Shown in pieces: positions 1-8,959 of a DNA stretch of 64,000 bases. A model generated the notes under the pieces. That model was not told the origin of the DNA, made no database searches, and saw only the letters and a list, made by a program, of their open reading frames with translations. The stretch lies in the NCBI RefSeq assembly GCF_030056665.1, contig NZ_JASHIG010000012.1. One strand, given 5' to 3'. Position 1 is the first letter of the stretch. Every line of letters starts with the position of its first letter. Origin of the DNA: Flectobacillus roseus. Lineage in GTDB: Bacteria > Bacteroidota > Bacteroidia > Cytophagales > Spirosomataceae. Position numbers and translations under genes: made by a program.

Positions 1-325
1 CCTTATGAATGGCTTTGTAAAAAGAAGGCCAGCCTGTCCCTGATTCAAATTTTGTTTTAGAATCGAATAAAGGAAGTTTGCAACAAACACATTTATAGAT
101 ACCCTTTTCATGGTTTTTCCAGTACGCACCCGAGCAGGCTAACTCGGTACTTCGTTGTCGAGTAACCTTATATTGTTCTGGTGTCAAAATTTTACGCCAT
201 TCAGCTTCAGTTTTGACCACGGTAAATTTGTGGTTTTTGAGTGGATCGTCTTCTTTTCCTTGTGAAAGACTTATCACAAGCCCTAACACACAAATGAATC
301 CTAAAATGACTAATACGGTTTTCAT
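1..325 (-). CDS. msrB: Peptide-methionine (R)-S-oxide reductase MsrB (5' part, cut by window edge)
   Basis: The minus-strand frame starts at the ATG ending at 325 and runs off the left edge after 108 codons. It begins with a hydrophobic segment (about residues 4-19, no clear lipobox), so the enzyme is probably exported or anchored in the membrane. The MsrB fold then follows: EWRKILTPEQY near residue 42, a first CxxC zinc pair (CVCC), and the family hallmark FESGTGWPSF. MsrB reduces the R-epimer of methionine sulfoxide in oxidised proteins. The catalytic Cys and second CxxC would lie outside the window and cannot be checked. The stretch between this gene and the SusC gene is more than 1 kb. 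Confidence 0.93.
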   Translation of the reverse strand, partial: MKTVLVILGFICVLGLVISLSQGKEDDPLKNHKFTVVKTEAEWRKILTPEQYKVTRQRSTELACSGAYWKNHEKGIYKCVCCKLPLFDSKTKFESGTGWPSFYKAIHK

Positions 326-1344
326 ATCTGATAAGTTTTGTTTTAATAATTACGAAAAACTGCTACAAATTGTTTTTGAATGCAATTAATAACTTCTCAA
401 AATGCTAATTCGTCGGCTAGATTGCCAAATAAAATCAAGATTAAAAATTGTTAATTTTATGGTTAAAATTGACAATCACAGAAAATTTTCCTGCAGGTTT
501 CAAAAACACACTAAATACACTGTTTTTCTGGCAGCTAGGTAATTATACCATCAAAAATTGACCAAATAGTACCTATTTTTAACATATTTTAACATAATTT
601 TAAATTTTTTTATTATGTTTTAAAATAAGTTATTATATTTAACGGTCTGCTTACAAAGAGTCTTTTTTGAGCAGTCCAATTTTCTAAAAAAAACGATTTG
701 CAGAATTTTTTACTCCTAAATATTACTGGATGCAAAATATTTACTAATAAGGATACAAACTTGACAGAATTTGAAAGTATTTCTCTTGTAAGACCTACTT
801 AGATCTTAGAGAGTTTCTTTCATGTAAACAATCACATACGTATTTTCTCCTTGTCATTCCTCTTTGTTGGTAGATAGCTTCTTTTGATTTTAGGCTTTAG
901 ATTAAAACTTAAACCGAAACTAAATTTATTATCGTTGAATATTATCCTATTTCATAGGTGGTTTTTGACATAACTTGACTAATTAGCTTGAAGAACTTTA
1001 CCAACAATTCAACCAAACTAAAGGAAAACTATTTAGAATCAACAACAACTTCTGGGTGAAATCGCACTTAGGATCTTTCCTTTTACCATTCAATCTCAAA
1101 TAATCAAAATCCAAGCATTGTTTTGCTACAACTGCCTGTAAAAAGTGCGTCTATACGACTCTTATCGGGTTTTGATATTTCCATATTCATCTTTTCCATG
1201 CGGAATGATGCCTTTTTTACTGTGTGTACTCACAACTGAGTATACCCTTTCTGGGATACGTATATACTTATAGTTAGCTAGTTTATATTTCTTTTCCACC
1301 TTTAAAAAGAATCTTTTTACCAAACAATTTAAACAATAATCATT
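326..1344. other. Long AT-rich spacer between msrB and the SusC gene
   Basis: About 1 kb lies between the divergent msrB and SusC genes. I see no open frame of useful size with a coding look, no RNA gene and no repeat shared with the rest of the window. The SusC promoter must lie here, but I found no convincing pair of Bacteroidota -33/-7 boxes. The length suggests regulation or decayed DNA. Confidence 0.5.
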
Positions 1345-4300
1345 ATGAGAAAACTCTTACTGCTTATTACTGTATTTCTTCTTGTACAGATAGGCAACGC
1401 GTTTGCACAAGATAGGCAAGTTACAGGGAAGGTGACCTCATCTGAAGATGGTGCTCCACTTCCTGGCGTTAGTATCTCAATTAAAGGTACACCCCGCGGA
1501 ACAACTTCGGGTGCAGATGGTTCCTACAAAATTGCTGTAGGGAAAGACGCTGTTTTGACATTTTCATTTGTGGGTTTTGCTGCTCAAACAGTTACTGTAG
1601 GCGGACAATCACAAATCAACGTGGCATTAAAAGTAAACACTTCACAAATCGAAGAAGTTGTGGTTACAGCTTTAGGTGTGAAGCGTTCAGAAAAATCTTT
1701 GGCTTACTCTGCTCAAAGTGTTAAGGATGAACAATTGAACACTATTCGTCAAACAAACTTAAACAACGCATTAGCTGGCAAAGTAGCTGGTATTCAGGTA
1801 CGTAGCCAGTCAACAGTAGCATTGGGTCGCGATGCTAGTATCCGTATCCGTGGTGCGGGTTCATTGAGCGACAAAGCTCCACTTTACATCCTTGACGGTA
1901 ACCCTGTAAGTTCATCTGACGTAAACTTAGATGACGTAGAATCAGTAACAGTATTGAAAGGTCCAAGTGCAACAGCACTTTACGGACAACGTGGTGATGC
2001 TGGTGTAATCATCATGGCCTCTAAAAAAGGTACCATGAAAAAAGGCGTTGGTATCGAATTGAACCAAAGTACTTTTTACGAAACAGTTTACATTTTGCCT
2101 CGCTACCAAAACTCTTATGCAGGTGGTGCTTCATCAGACATGATTAAATTCAATTATGAAGCTGGTATGCCAGAAGAGTGGAAAGCATTAAATGGTAAAT
2201 ACTATCATGACTACTCTGATGATGCTTCTTGGGGTCCTCGTATGGTAGGTCAAGAGTATATTCCTTGGTATTCTTGGTATCCAGGCACACAATATACTGG
2301 AAAAACTGCCTCTTTGGTAGCTCAACCAAACAACATCCGTGATTTCTACCAAGGTCAGTTTGCTACAAACACCAACGTAAACTTCTCGAAAGCTGGTGAT
2401 AACTATACAACCCGTATCTCGTTTACAGCACAAAACCAAAATGGTTTGATGTACAAATCAAGTGGTGTAAAGTATAATATCTCGTCACAAACTACAGTAG
2501 ATTTAGGAAAACACTTAACTGCAACGGCTAACATCAACTTGTCTGAGTACACTATCAAAGGACAATTCAATGATGGTTATTCTAACCAATCTTCAGGTTC
2601 ATTCAACTCTTGGTTCCACAGAGATTTGGATTTGAATAAATTGAAAGAATTGAAAGATTTGACTTCTCCAGAAGGTATTTTAGCTAGCTGGAACCACAAC
2701 AACCCAGGTGCTTATGCCTCATCTCCATTGAATTTCTACGGAGCGAACTACTGGTATAACTTCTACTCATATTTCGAAAAATTAGATATTTCGGAAAATA
2801 GAAGACGTATGTTTGGTGATGTTAACTTGACTTACAAAATCAATGATAATTTGAAAGTGGCAGGTTTTGTTCGTTTCAATCAAGGTAATACATTCGGTGA
2901 ATCAAAAGTGCCAACTATTCTCCAAACATCGGCTACGCAAACAGGTGTAAAAGCTGGATACAGTACTTACCAAACTTATGGTAATATCGTAAACAACGGC
3001 AACACACCAAACGAGATGAACTATGAATTGATGGCAACATATAACAAGCACATCAAGGATTTCACAGTTGATTTAATGGCTGGGGGTAACATCCGTCACG
3101 ATAGCTACAGAACGATGTCTGCAGGTACTGTAAACGGTCTAGTGATTCCAGATTATTTTGCATTGAGCAACTCGTCATCGACTCCTTCCTTGAGTTCATA
3201 CCGTTCTGATAAAGAAATTCGCAGTATGTATGCACGTGGTTCATTTGGTTACAAAGACATTATTTTCTTAGAAGGCTCTGTACGTAATGACCGTTCTTCA
3301 GCTCTTCCAAAAGATGCTAACTCTTACACTTATCCATCGGTAGGTACTTCATTCATCTTCGGTGAATTGATTCGCAATACTGTTCCTGCATTGTCATTTG
3401 GTAAAGTTCGTGCTAGCTGGGCGCAAGTGGGTTCTGACTTAAGCCCTTATTCATTGGCCTTGAACTACTCGTTAGCTTCTGCAAAATTTGGTTCTTACTC
3501 ATATATGGGAACACCAAATACGATTGTTGACCCTAACATCAAGCCAGCATTATCATCTGCTTATGAATTAGGTTTGGATTTGAAATTCTTGAAAGATAAA
3601 GTAGGTTTGTCAGTAACATATTACAACGAAGATAAAATCAATGAAATCATTACGGTACCTATTTCAGGAACAAGTGGTTTTACATCTAAATTGATTAACG
3701 CCGGTAAAATCAACCGTCATGGTTTAGAGGTTTCATTGAATGCAACTCCTGTTAAAACTAAGGATGTAACTTGGAATACTACTGTAAACTGGGCTAAAAA
3801 CACTTCAAAAGTATTAGCATTGGCAGAAGGTGTAGATGCGATTACAGTAACTTCAGATGCTTTTGGTGTGGGTACAGTAGTTCACCAAGTAGGTGAAGCA
3901 TGGGGTCAAATCCGTGGTGGTGCTTATACTTACAAAGATGGCAAGAAAGTATTGACTGCTGATGGTATGTATGTTGTAACTCCAAACTCTTATTTGGGTA
4001 GTGTATTGCCAGACTTCACAGGTGGTTGGTTCAACCAAATCCAGTACAAAGACTTCGTTCTTTCTGCTAACATTGAATTCTCTAAAGGTGGTAAATACTT
4101 CTCATTGTCTGATTACTGGGGTGGTTTCTCAGGTTTGTTTGAAAGAACTGCAGGTGTAAATGACAAAGGAAACCCTATCCGTGACCCAGTGGCTGATGGT
4201 GGTGGTGTACACGTACAAGGTGTAACAGCAGATGGTGCTGCAGTAGATAAATACGTAGATGCTTATACCTACTTCCACCAATTCGCTACTAACAAACTTT

Positions 4301-4545
4301 CTCAAGAACACGTTTATGACCTTGATTTCATCAAATTGAGAGAGGTTAGCATTGGTTATAGAATTCCAGTAAAAGGAAGCAAATTGTTACAAAGTGCAAC
4401 AGTTTCATTGGTAGCACGTAACCCTTGGTTGATTTATACTAAAAACAGAGATTTTGATCCATCTGAGATGTCTCAAATTTTCGGTGAAAACGGTCAGTTC
4501 CCAGGCACAAGATCATTAGGTGTAAACATCAAATTAGGTTTCTAA
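1345..4545 (+). CDS. SusC/RagA-family TonB-dependent outer-membrane transporter
   Basis: The 1066-aa product has a signal peptide ending near AFAQ (residue 22). A CarboxypepD_reg-like domain follows at about 25-95 (VTGKVTSSEDGAPLPGVS), then a TonB-box-like segment EEVVVTALG at 103-111, a plug domain (SVTVLKGPSATALYG) and a long beta barrel ending in a C-terminal phenylalanine. This is the usual SusC order and size. Such proteins form the barrel of an outer-membrane import complex driven by TonB, with the SusD lipoprotein as a lid. The SusD gene follows 25 bp downstream of the stop, so the two are surely cotranscribed. The substrate cannot be told: no glycosidase, peptidase or sigma/anti-sigma gene adjoins the pair. 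Confidence 0.95.
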   Translation: MRKLLLLITVFLLVQIGNAFAQDRQVTGKVTSSEDGAPLPGVSISIKGTPRGTTSGADGSYKIAVGKDAVLTFSFVGFAAQTVTVGGQSQINVALKVNTSQIEEVVVTALGVKRSEKSLAYSAQSVKDEQLNTIRQTNLNNALAGKVAGIQVRSQSTVALGRDASIRIRGAGSLSDKAPLYILDGNPVSSSDVNLDDVESVTVLKGPSATALYGQRGDAGVIIMASKKGTMKKGVGIELNQSTFYETVYILPRYQNSYAGGASSDMIKFNYEAGMPEEWKALNGKYYHDYSDDASWGPRMVGQEYIPWYSWYPGTQYTGKTASLVAQPNNIRDFYQGQFATNTNVNFSKAGDNYTTRISFTAQNQNGLMYKSSGVKYNISSQTTVDLGKHLTATANINLSEYTIKGQFNDGYSNQSSGSFNSWFHRDLDLNKLKELKDLTSPEGILASWNHNNPGAYASSPLNFYGANYWYNFYSYFEKLDISENRRRMFGDVNLTYKINDNLKVAGFVRFNQGNTFGESKVPTILQTSATQTGVKAGYSTYQTYGNIVNNGNTPNEMNYELMATYNKHIKDFTVDLMAGGNIRHDSYRTMSAGTVNGLVIPDYFALSNSSSTPSLSSYRSDKEIRSMYARGSFGYKDIIFLEGSVRNDRSSALPKDANSYTYPSVGTSFIFGELIRNTVPALSFGKVRASWAQVGSDLSPYSLALNYSLASAKFGSYSYMGTPNTIVDPNIKPALSSAYELGLDLKFLKDKVGLSVTYYNEDKINEIITVPISGTSGFTSKLINAGKINRHGLEVSLNATPVKTKDVTWNTTVNWAKNTSKVLALAEGVDAITVTSDAFGVGTVVHQVGEAWGQIRGGAYTYKDGKKVLTADGMYVVTPNSYLGSVLPDFTGGWFNQIQYKDFVLSANIEFSKGGKYFSLSDYWGGFSGLFERTAGVNDKGNPIRDPVADGGGVHVQGVTADGAAVDKYVDAYTYFHQFATNKLSQEHVYDLDFIKLREVSIGYRIPVKGSKLLQSATVSLVARNPWLIYTKNRDFDPSEMSQIFGENGQFPGTRSLGVNIKLGF

Positions 4546-4570
4546 CAAACGATTTTAATTGAAGAGTAAG

Positions 4571-6022
4571 ATGATACGTAAAAATATACTAAAATCGCTG
4601 GGTTTTGCATCAGTAATGCTTTTCACAGCAAGTTGTTCGGATTTTGGAACAATGAACGACAACCCCAATGCCATTGTAACACCTGTAACCTCAGCTTTGT
4701 TAACAAATGCATTGTTAGATTTTGATAGCCCTGCAACCAACGGCTCAATCAGAAATGGTTTATATTGTCAGTATTTTGCAGAAACTCAATATACAGAAAC
4801 ATCACTTTATGCTATTCCTCAAATAGGTTGGGATGGTAACTATGCTGGTTCATTGTATGACTTACAAAACATCATCAATAACAATACGGATCCTGCTACC
4901 AAAGCTTATGCAGCGTTAAATGGCTCAAACAATAACCAAATTGCTTTAGCTCGTATTGTAAAAGCATACCGCTTTTTGATGTTGACTGACCAATGGGGTG
5001 ATATGCCTTATTCCGAAGCTTTACAATTAAAAACACAACCAAAATACGATACCCAACAAGAAATCTATAATGGTTTGTTTAAAGAGTTGAAAGAAGCTGT
5101 GGCTCAATTTGATGGTGGTGCTGCTCCAGTCGGTGATATTGTTCATAGTGGCAATTTAACACGTTGGAAAAAATTTGCTAACTCATTGCGTTTAATCATG
5201 GCGCTTCGCTTATCAAAAGTTGATCCAACTACTGGTAAAGCGCAATTTTTGGATGCTCTGGCTGCTAGTGGTGGCGTTATTGATGCAAATGAGGACAATA
5301 CGCAAGTGGCTTACCCAGGTGGTACATTCAATAGCCCTTGGTACAACACTTACAACGGACGTAAAGATTACGGTATTAGTGATGTAATCGTAAATATGCT
5401 TTATGCTACTTCTGACGCTCGTGTAAACGCTTATGGCGAACCAAATGCGAGTGGCACTGTTGTTCCTATGCCTTATGGCTTGACTCGTGACGATGCTGTT
5501 AACTATACTAACGCACATGCTGACTGGTCAAGAATTTTGAATCCTAGTTTTAGAGCTGGTAGTTCAACTTCATTTGTATTGACTGCTGCGAGTGTGTATT
5601 TGGCAAGAGCTGAAGCGGCTGCTTTGGGCTGGACAACTGAAAATGCTTCAACTATGTACAGCAAAGGTCTTGAAATGTCTTGGAAACAATGGGGTGTATT
5701 TGACCAAACGAAGTTTAATACTTTTATGGCGAACGCAGGTGTTCAATTAGGTACAACAAGTACTGACATACTGACAAAAGTTCGTACTCAGCGTTATATT
5801 TCTTTCTTTCCAGATGGTGCTAACGGTTGGTCAGAATGGCGTAGAACAGGTGTTCCAGCTCTTGCTCCAACACCAAAAGCTACCAACGTTAGTAAGCAGA
5901 TTCCTCGTCGTTTTGTGTATGGTTCAAATGAACCAAACCTAAATAAAACAAATTATCAAGCAGCTGTATCAAGACTAACAGGTGGCGATACACAAGATGC
6001 TAAAATTTGGTGGGACAAATAG
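4571..6022 (+). CDS. SusD/RagB-family (SusD-like) nutrient-binding outer-membrane lipoprotein
   Basis: The 483-aa product starts at the ATG at 4571. A TTG four codons upstream is also in frame, but the ATG gives a normal lipoprotein signal with lipobox FTASC (Cys22). The start of the mature protein (NDNPNAI), the alpha-helical TPR-like body and the C-terminal region (RYISFFPDGANGWSEWRR) are typical of the short SusD-like group paired with SusC proteins. The protein caps the SusC barrel and captures substrate. It lies between the SusC gene and a DUF1735 lipoprotein gene with short gaps, so the three form one operon. Confidence 0.93.
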   Translation: MIRKNILKSLGFASVMLFTASCSDFGTMNDNPNAIVTPVTSALLTNALLDFDSPATNGSIRNGLYCQYFAETQYTETSLYAIPQIGWDGNYAGSLYDLQNIINNNTDPATKAYAALNGSNNNQIALARIVKAYRFLMLTDQWGDMPYSEALQLKTQPKYDTQQEIYNGLFKELKEAVAQFDGGAAPVGDIVHSGNLTRWKKFANSLRLIMALRLSKVDPTTGKAQFLDALAASGGVIDANEDNTQVAYPGGTFNSPWYNTYNGRKDYGISDVIVNMLYATSDARVNAYGEPNASGTVVPMPYGLTRDDAVNYTNAHADWSRILNPSFRAGSSTSFVLTAASVYLARAEAAALGWTTENASTMYSKGLEMSWKQWGVFDQTKFNTFMANAGVQLGTTSTDILTKVRTQRYISFFPDGANGWSEWRRTGVPALAPTPKATNVSKQIPRRFVYGSNEPNLNKTNYQAAVSRLTGGDTQDAKIWWDK

Positions 6023-6048
6023 ATTAACCTTTTATAATTCTAGAAGCA

Positions 6049-6888
6049 ATGAAAAAATATATCAACATATTTAATGTCCTAGCTTTAGGTTCACTTCTTT
6101 CGATGACGAGTTGTATCGAAGAAGGCAAAGACCTAATTGCTGGAAAAGGCTCAAACTTTGTTAGAATCCCTGCTGCAAGCACAGAACTAAACAATGTAGG
6201 CCTAGAACTAAGTGCAGGAGACAAAACGGCTGATTTAGTGGAAATTATCCGTGATGTAACTTCCAATGCTGAATTGCAATCGACTGTTACTGTGAAGTTA
6301 AAGGTGGATGACGCCTTGATTACAAACTATAACACGGCACATGGAACAACTATCAAACCTTTGCCAACTTCTTTTTACAAACTTTCGGCTACAGACGTAA
6401 CATTCAATGCTGGTGAGTTTAGTAAAATTGTTCAGTTGACAATCGACCCTACAAAAATTGTAGGTGCGGACTATGCGGTAGGTTTAACAGTAGATAATGC
6501 AGGTGCTTATAAAATCCGTTCAGGATTGGGTTCAGCCTTGTTCAAAATCATCGCTAAAAACCAATGGGATGGTCGTTACAAAGCTGCTGGGGTATTCTCA
6601 CACCCAACTGCTGGTGACCGTGCTATCGACCGTGTAAAAGACTTGGTAAGTGTGAATGCTAACACAGTAATTGCTGAGTTAGGTGACCTAGGTGGTTCTG
6701 GATATTACATGTTGTTGACCATCAACCCTGATAATTCAGTAACCGTTAAACCATCGGGTGCAACTCCAAACGTAGACCAGAGTTATTCTAAAAACTATTA
6801 CGACCCAGCTACGAAGAGATTCTACTTGAATTACTCTTACAACGTAGCAGCTCCTCGTATTGTGAAGGAAACATTGACTAGACAATAA
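6049..6888 (+). CDS. DUF1735 (BT_3987-like N-terminal domain) surface lipoprotein
   Basis: The 279-aa product has a lipoprotein signal with lipobox SMTSC (Cys22). Residues about 35-170 match the layout of the DUF1735/BT_3987-type domain: a beta-rich segment with VKLKVDDALITNYN and a later VTFNAGEFSKIVQL motif. The C-terminal 100 residues (WDGRYKAAGVF to the end) resemble the small beta domain often found after DUF1735. Such lipoproteins commonly accompany SusCD pairs and are thought to help bind substrate at the cell surface. The gene is 26 bp behind the SusD stop and is followed by a terminator, so it ends the operon. Confidence 0.82.
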   Translation: MKKYINIFNVLALGSLLSMTSCIEEGKDLIAGKGSNFVRIPAASTELNNVGLELSAGDKTADLVEIIRDVTSNAELQSTVTVKLKVDDALITNYNTAHGTTIKPLPTSFYKLSATDVTFNAGEFSKIVQLTIDPTKIVGADYAVGLTVDNAGAYKIRSGLGSALFKIIAKNQWDGRYKAAGVFSHPTAGDRAIDRVKDLVSVNANTVIAELGDLGGSGYYMLLTINPDNSVTVKPSGATPNVDQSYSKNYYDPATKRFYLNYSYNVAAPRIVKETLTRQ

Positions 6889-6920
6889 AGAATTTTATTA
6901 ATAATTATTGGTTAAATTGT

Positions 6921-6956
6921 AATCGGTACTGAATATTTCGGTACCGATTTTTTTTT
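6921..6956 (+). terminator. Rho-independent terminator of the SusCD operon
   Basis: A perfect 9-bp stem (AATCGGTAC at 6921-6929 with GTACCGATT at 6941-6949) encloses an 11-nt loop and is followed by a run of T. It lies 32 bp after the DUF1735 gene. Confidence 0.88.
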
Positions 6957-7001
6957 GAATCAGGATATCTAAAACCCCAATCATTTAATTCTTCTGTCAA
7001 A

Positions 7002-7292
7002 ATGGACAATGAACTAAAATATCAACTTATTCAATTCATTAGGGAGGAAATTGGAGAATTCAACATCGAGATCACAGATACTACCGAGTTAGAAAATGAT
7101 TTGGGGGTGACAGGAGACGATGGTAGGGATTTAATCGTAAAATATGCTAATGTATTTAATGTAGAAATAAGCGGGTTTGTATTCTCAAAATACTTTTATC
7201 CCGAGCCATCAGTTTTTTCTAATTATAAACCAATTAGTTCATTAAATATAGATAAGCTATTTGAAGGTGTTCTTGAAGGAAAATTAACCTAA
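7002..7292 (+). CDS. DUF1493 family (acyl-carrier-protein-like) small protein
   Basis: This 96-aa protein carries the DUF1493 pattern: an N-terminal helix FIREEIGE, the core ELENDLGVTGDDGRDLI at about residues 27-43, an F-V-E-I segment, and an aromatic C-terminal part YFYPEP. The family has a fold like acyl carrier proteins. The position equivalent to the phosphopantetheine serine is occupied by GDDG without a DSL motif, so carrier activity is doubtful. It is the first gene after the SusCD terminator, at the edge of the accessory region. DUF1493 genes turn up as small cytosolic genes of unknown role; an immunity function here would be a guess. Confidence 0.75.
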   Translation: MDNELKYQLIQFIREEIGEFNIEITDTTELENDLGVTGDDGRDLIVKYANVFNVEISGFVFSKYFYPEPSVFSNYKPISSLNIDKLFEGVLEGKLT

Positions 7293-7458
7293 ATTCTTCT
7301 CCAAAGGCATAAGGCAAATAATTGTATTTTAAGCACATGCTAAAAATAAAAGTCATTTAAGACAAAATAGAAAAGAATAAATTTTATATCTTAACAAAGT
7401 AATTTCTACATTAATAAACAAGTTACATCTCTAAATTAATTATAATATAACCTTTCTT

Positions 7459-8073
7459 ATGAAAACTCACCTTTCATTTCTTGCACTTTTGTGCATGCTA
7501 CTTTTTACTTTTACTCCAAATTTATTTGCTCAATGTACGATTCCATTATTAGATATTAGAGACTCTGTTACCATAAAAGCATTGAGAAGGTACGTCGATA
7601 AGGCAGACGTAAGTAACTCAAAAGGTACTGGCAAATACATTGATACAAAATCTACGGTTATTTTGCTTCAAGAAGAAATCGTACATCAAGCCGATAGAAC
7701 AGTAACAAAGCTTTTGAAAGTTAATATGGCCAGAATGAATTATTATAAGTATCGTAAAATGAGCATATTGGGATATTTTTATATTGATGAATTTCTCGTC
7801 TTAGTAACTTCCTCTGAATTCGGTTTATTCGCAACCCAAAATTATGACTATGACAACTGTTTGAGTCAAGTACTACAAAATCATTCCCTAAGAGAATATG
7901 ATGCACCAAAAAGAATTAAGAAAATTTTTCATAATCAAGAAGTAGAACAGATAGAATTGGGTGAACGAACCACTTTTCATGCAGCAACAATAACACTCGA
8001 CTTTGCTGATAAGAAAAAGGAAGAGCCTTTTCATATTCAGTTTGAATGGGAGACGGTAGGCGATGGACGTTAG
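7459..8073 (+). CDS. Secreted protein of unknown function
   Basis: I do not recognise a family for this 204-aa product. It starts with a good Sec signal peptide (residues 1-25, cleavage after LFAQ), so it is exported. The rest is a mix of strand and helix without cysteine pairs or catalytic motifs that I can identify. It is followed by the first copy of the accessory repeat. An exported immunity protein is possible from context only. Confidence 0.55.
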   Translation: MKTHLSFLALLCMLLFTFTPNLFAQCTIPLLDIRDSVTIKALRRYVDKADVSNSKGTGKYIDTKSTVILLQEEIVHQADRTVTKLLKVNMARMNYYKYRKMSILGYFYIDEFLVLVTSSEFGLFATQNYDYDNCLSQVLQNHSLREYDAPKRIKKIFHNQEVEQIELGERTTFHAATITLDFADKKKEEPFHIQFEWETVGDGR

Positions 8074-8168
8074 GTGTGAATAGTAAACTATAAGATTTTA
8101 GGACCATAAGAAGGATTTCAAACTATTGATGATTTGAGATTTCTGATTTCGGTAATAAAGTAAAAAAC

Positions 8169-8293
8169 GCTGGTGCTGGCTTCCAAGCCAGCACTAGCAT
8201 TTTCTTTGTTAGTAAAAGAGTTAAACTTATTCGAAGTAAATTTTTAAAACTTTAGAAATAGAAAGCACAAGTCTAAGACTTGCGCTAGTGGGT
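8169..8293 (+). repeat. Accessory-region repeat, copy A (about 125 bp)
   Basis: The copy opens with an inverted repeat (GCTGGTGCTGGCTT against AAGCCAGCACTAGC). An AT-rich middle includes GTTAGTAAAAGAGTTAAACTT, split here over a shortened spacer. It ends in AAGTCTAAGACTT followed by GCGCTAGTGGG. Related copies lie at 11035, 12074 (half), 12611, 13557 and 14372, with degenerate traces at 8911 and 15134. A toxin-tip fragment begins directly at its 3' end. Confidence 0.85.
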
Positions 8294-8453
8294 TGGCCCT
8301 ATTCACAAAGGAGTTGAAACGCCTCACGTTCAGCAATCTTTGCCTAATATTGATAAAGAAGGAAAAATCCATTACAACAAGGACAGAAAGACCGTAGAGT
8401 CTATGGCTCAAGAAAATAAAATTACTATAAAAAGAGTATTAAAAATCGCCTAA
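8289..8453 (+). pseudogene. Orphan Rhs toxin C-terminal fragment
   Basis: An open frame without a start codon begins right at the end of repeat copy A (in-frame stop at 8286-8288) and runs 54 codons to TAA at 8451. It contains GPIHKGVETPHVQ and ends KRVLKIA. It has the look of the last part of a polymorphic toxin tip. It abuts the next gene with zero spacing, as toxin and immunity genes usually do. The Rhs core that should precede it is missing, so it cannot be expressed as a normal toxin. Its enzymatic class cannot be told. Confidence 0.65.
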
Positions 8454-8876
8454 ATGACTGAAACTATTATACCGCTTTGGACAAATGAAGATTTTAATAA
8501 TATGGGCTGGCATGACAATCGCCTATATGGGATAATTTTTGATACACAAAATTTCCGTATCTCACTTGATATAGATTATATCTTTGAGTGGTCTGATTCT
8601 TGGAAATCTTTTTTAGTCGCTCCTTGTAGCCTTAATTTTGAAAATGTGTCAAATACAAATATCAAAATCGAATTTGGTGATACTCAAAATATTATAATTA
8701 GTTGCGTGAAACGTATAAATGAGAGTAAGACCCCAAATGGCAATTTGCAGTGGTTTTTTATTATTGAAACGGATGTTGGTGATATTAGTTTTTGGGCAAC
8801 TGGATTTACTCAAAAGCTTAGAGATGAACCCATTTGGAGTACAGCCCAAGATTTAGATAGAATACCCTCATTTTAG
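8454..8876 (+). CDS. Putative cytosolic immunity protein (orphan)
   Basis: The 140-aa product has no signal peptide. It contains a WHDNRLYGI motif near residue 19 and LDIDYIFEW near 39, which look like a conserved family signature, although I cannot name the family. The ATG follows the stop codon of the toxin-tip remnant directly, which is the classic arrangement for translationally coupled immunity genes. I infer that it once neutralised that toxin. It may still protect against related toxins from neighbours. Confidence 0.6.
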   Translation: MTETIIPLWTNEDFNNMGWHDNRLYGIIFDTQNFRISLDIDYIFEWSDSWKSFLVAPCSLNFENVSNTNIKIEFGDTQNIIISCVKRINESKTPNGNLQWFFIIETDVGDISFWATGFTQKLRDEPIWSTAQDLDRIPSF

Positions 8877-8910
8877 GTCGTGTTCCCAAGAGGGATATTT
8901 TACTGCCCCG

Positions 8911-8945
8911 TTAGTACTGGTTTCCAAGTCAGAACTAACAAAGGC
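8911..8945 (+). repeat. Degenerate trace of the accessory repeat
   Basis: The stretch CGTTAGTACTGG...CAGAACTAAC keeps the opening inverted repeat of the family, but the middle and the end of the unit are gone. It separates the first orphan cassette from the Rhs remnant. Confidence 0.5.
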
Positions 8946-8959
8946 TTAGGATTACTAGT

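Noticed and set aside
4555..4740. Minus-strand frame opposite the SusD start
   Set aside because: It overlaps the lipoprotein signal of the SusD gene entirely and has no coding support.
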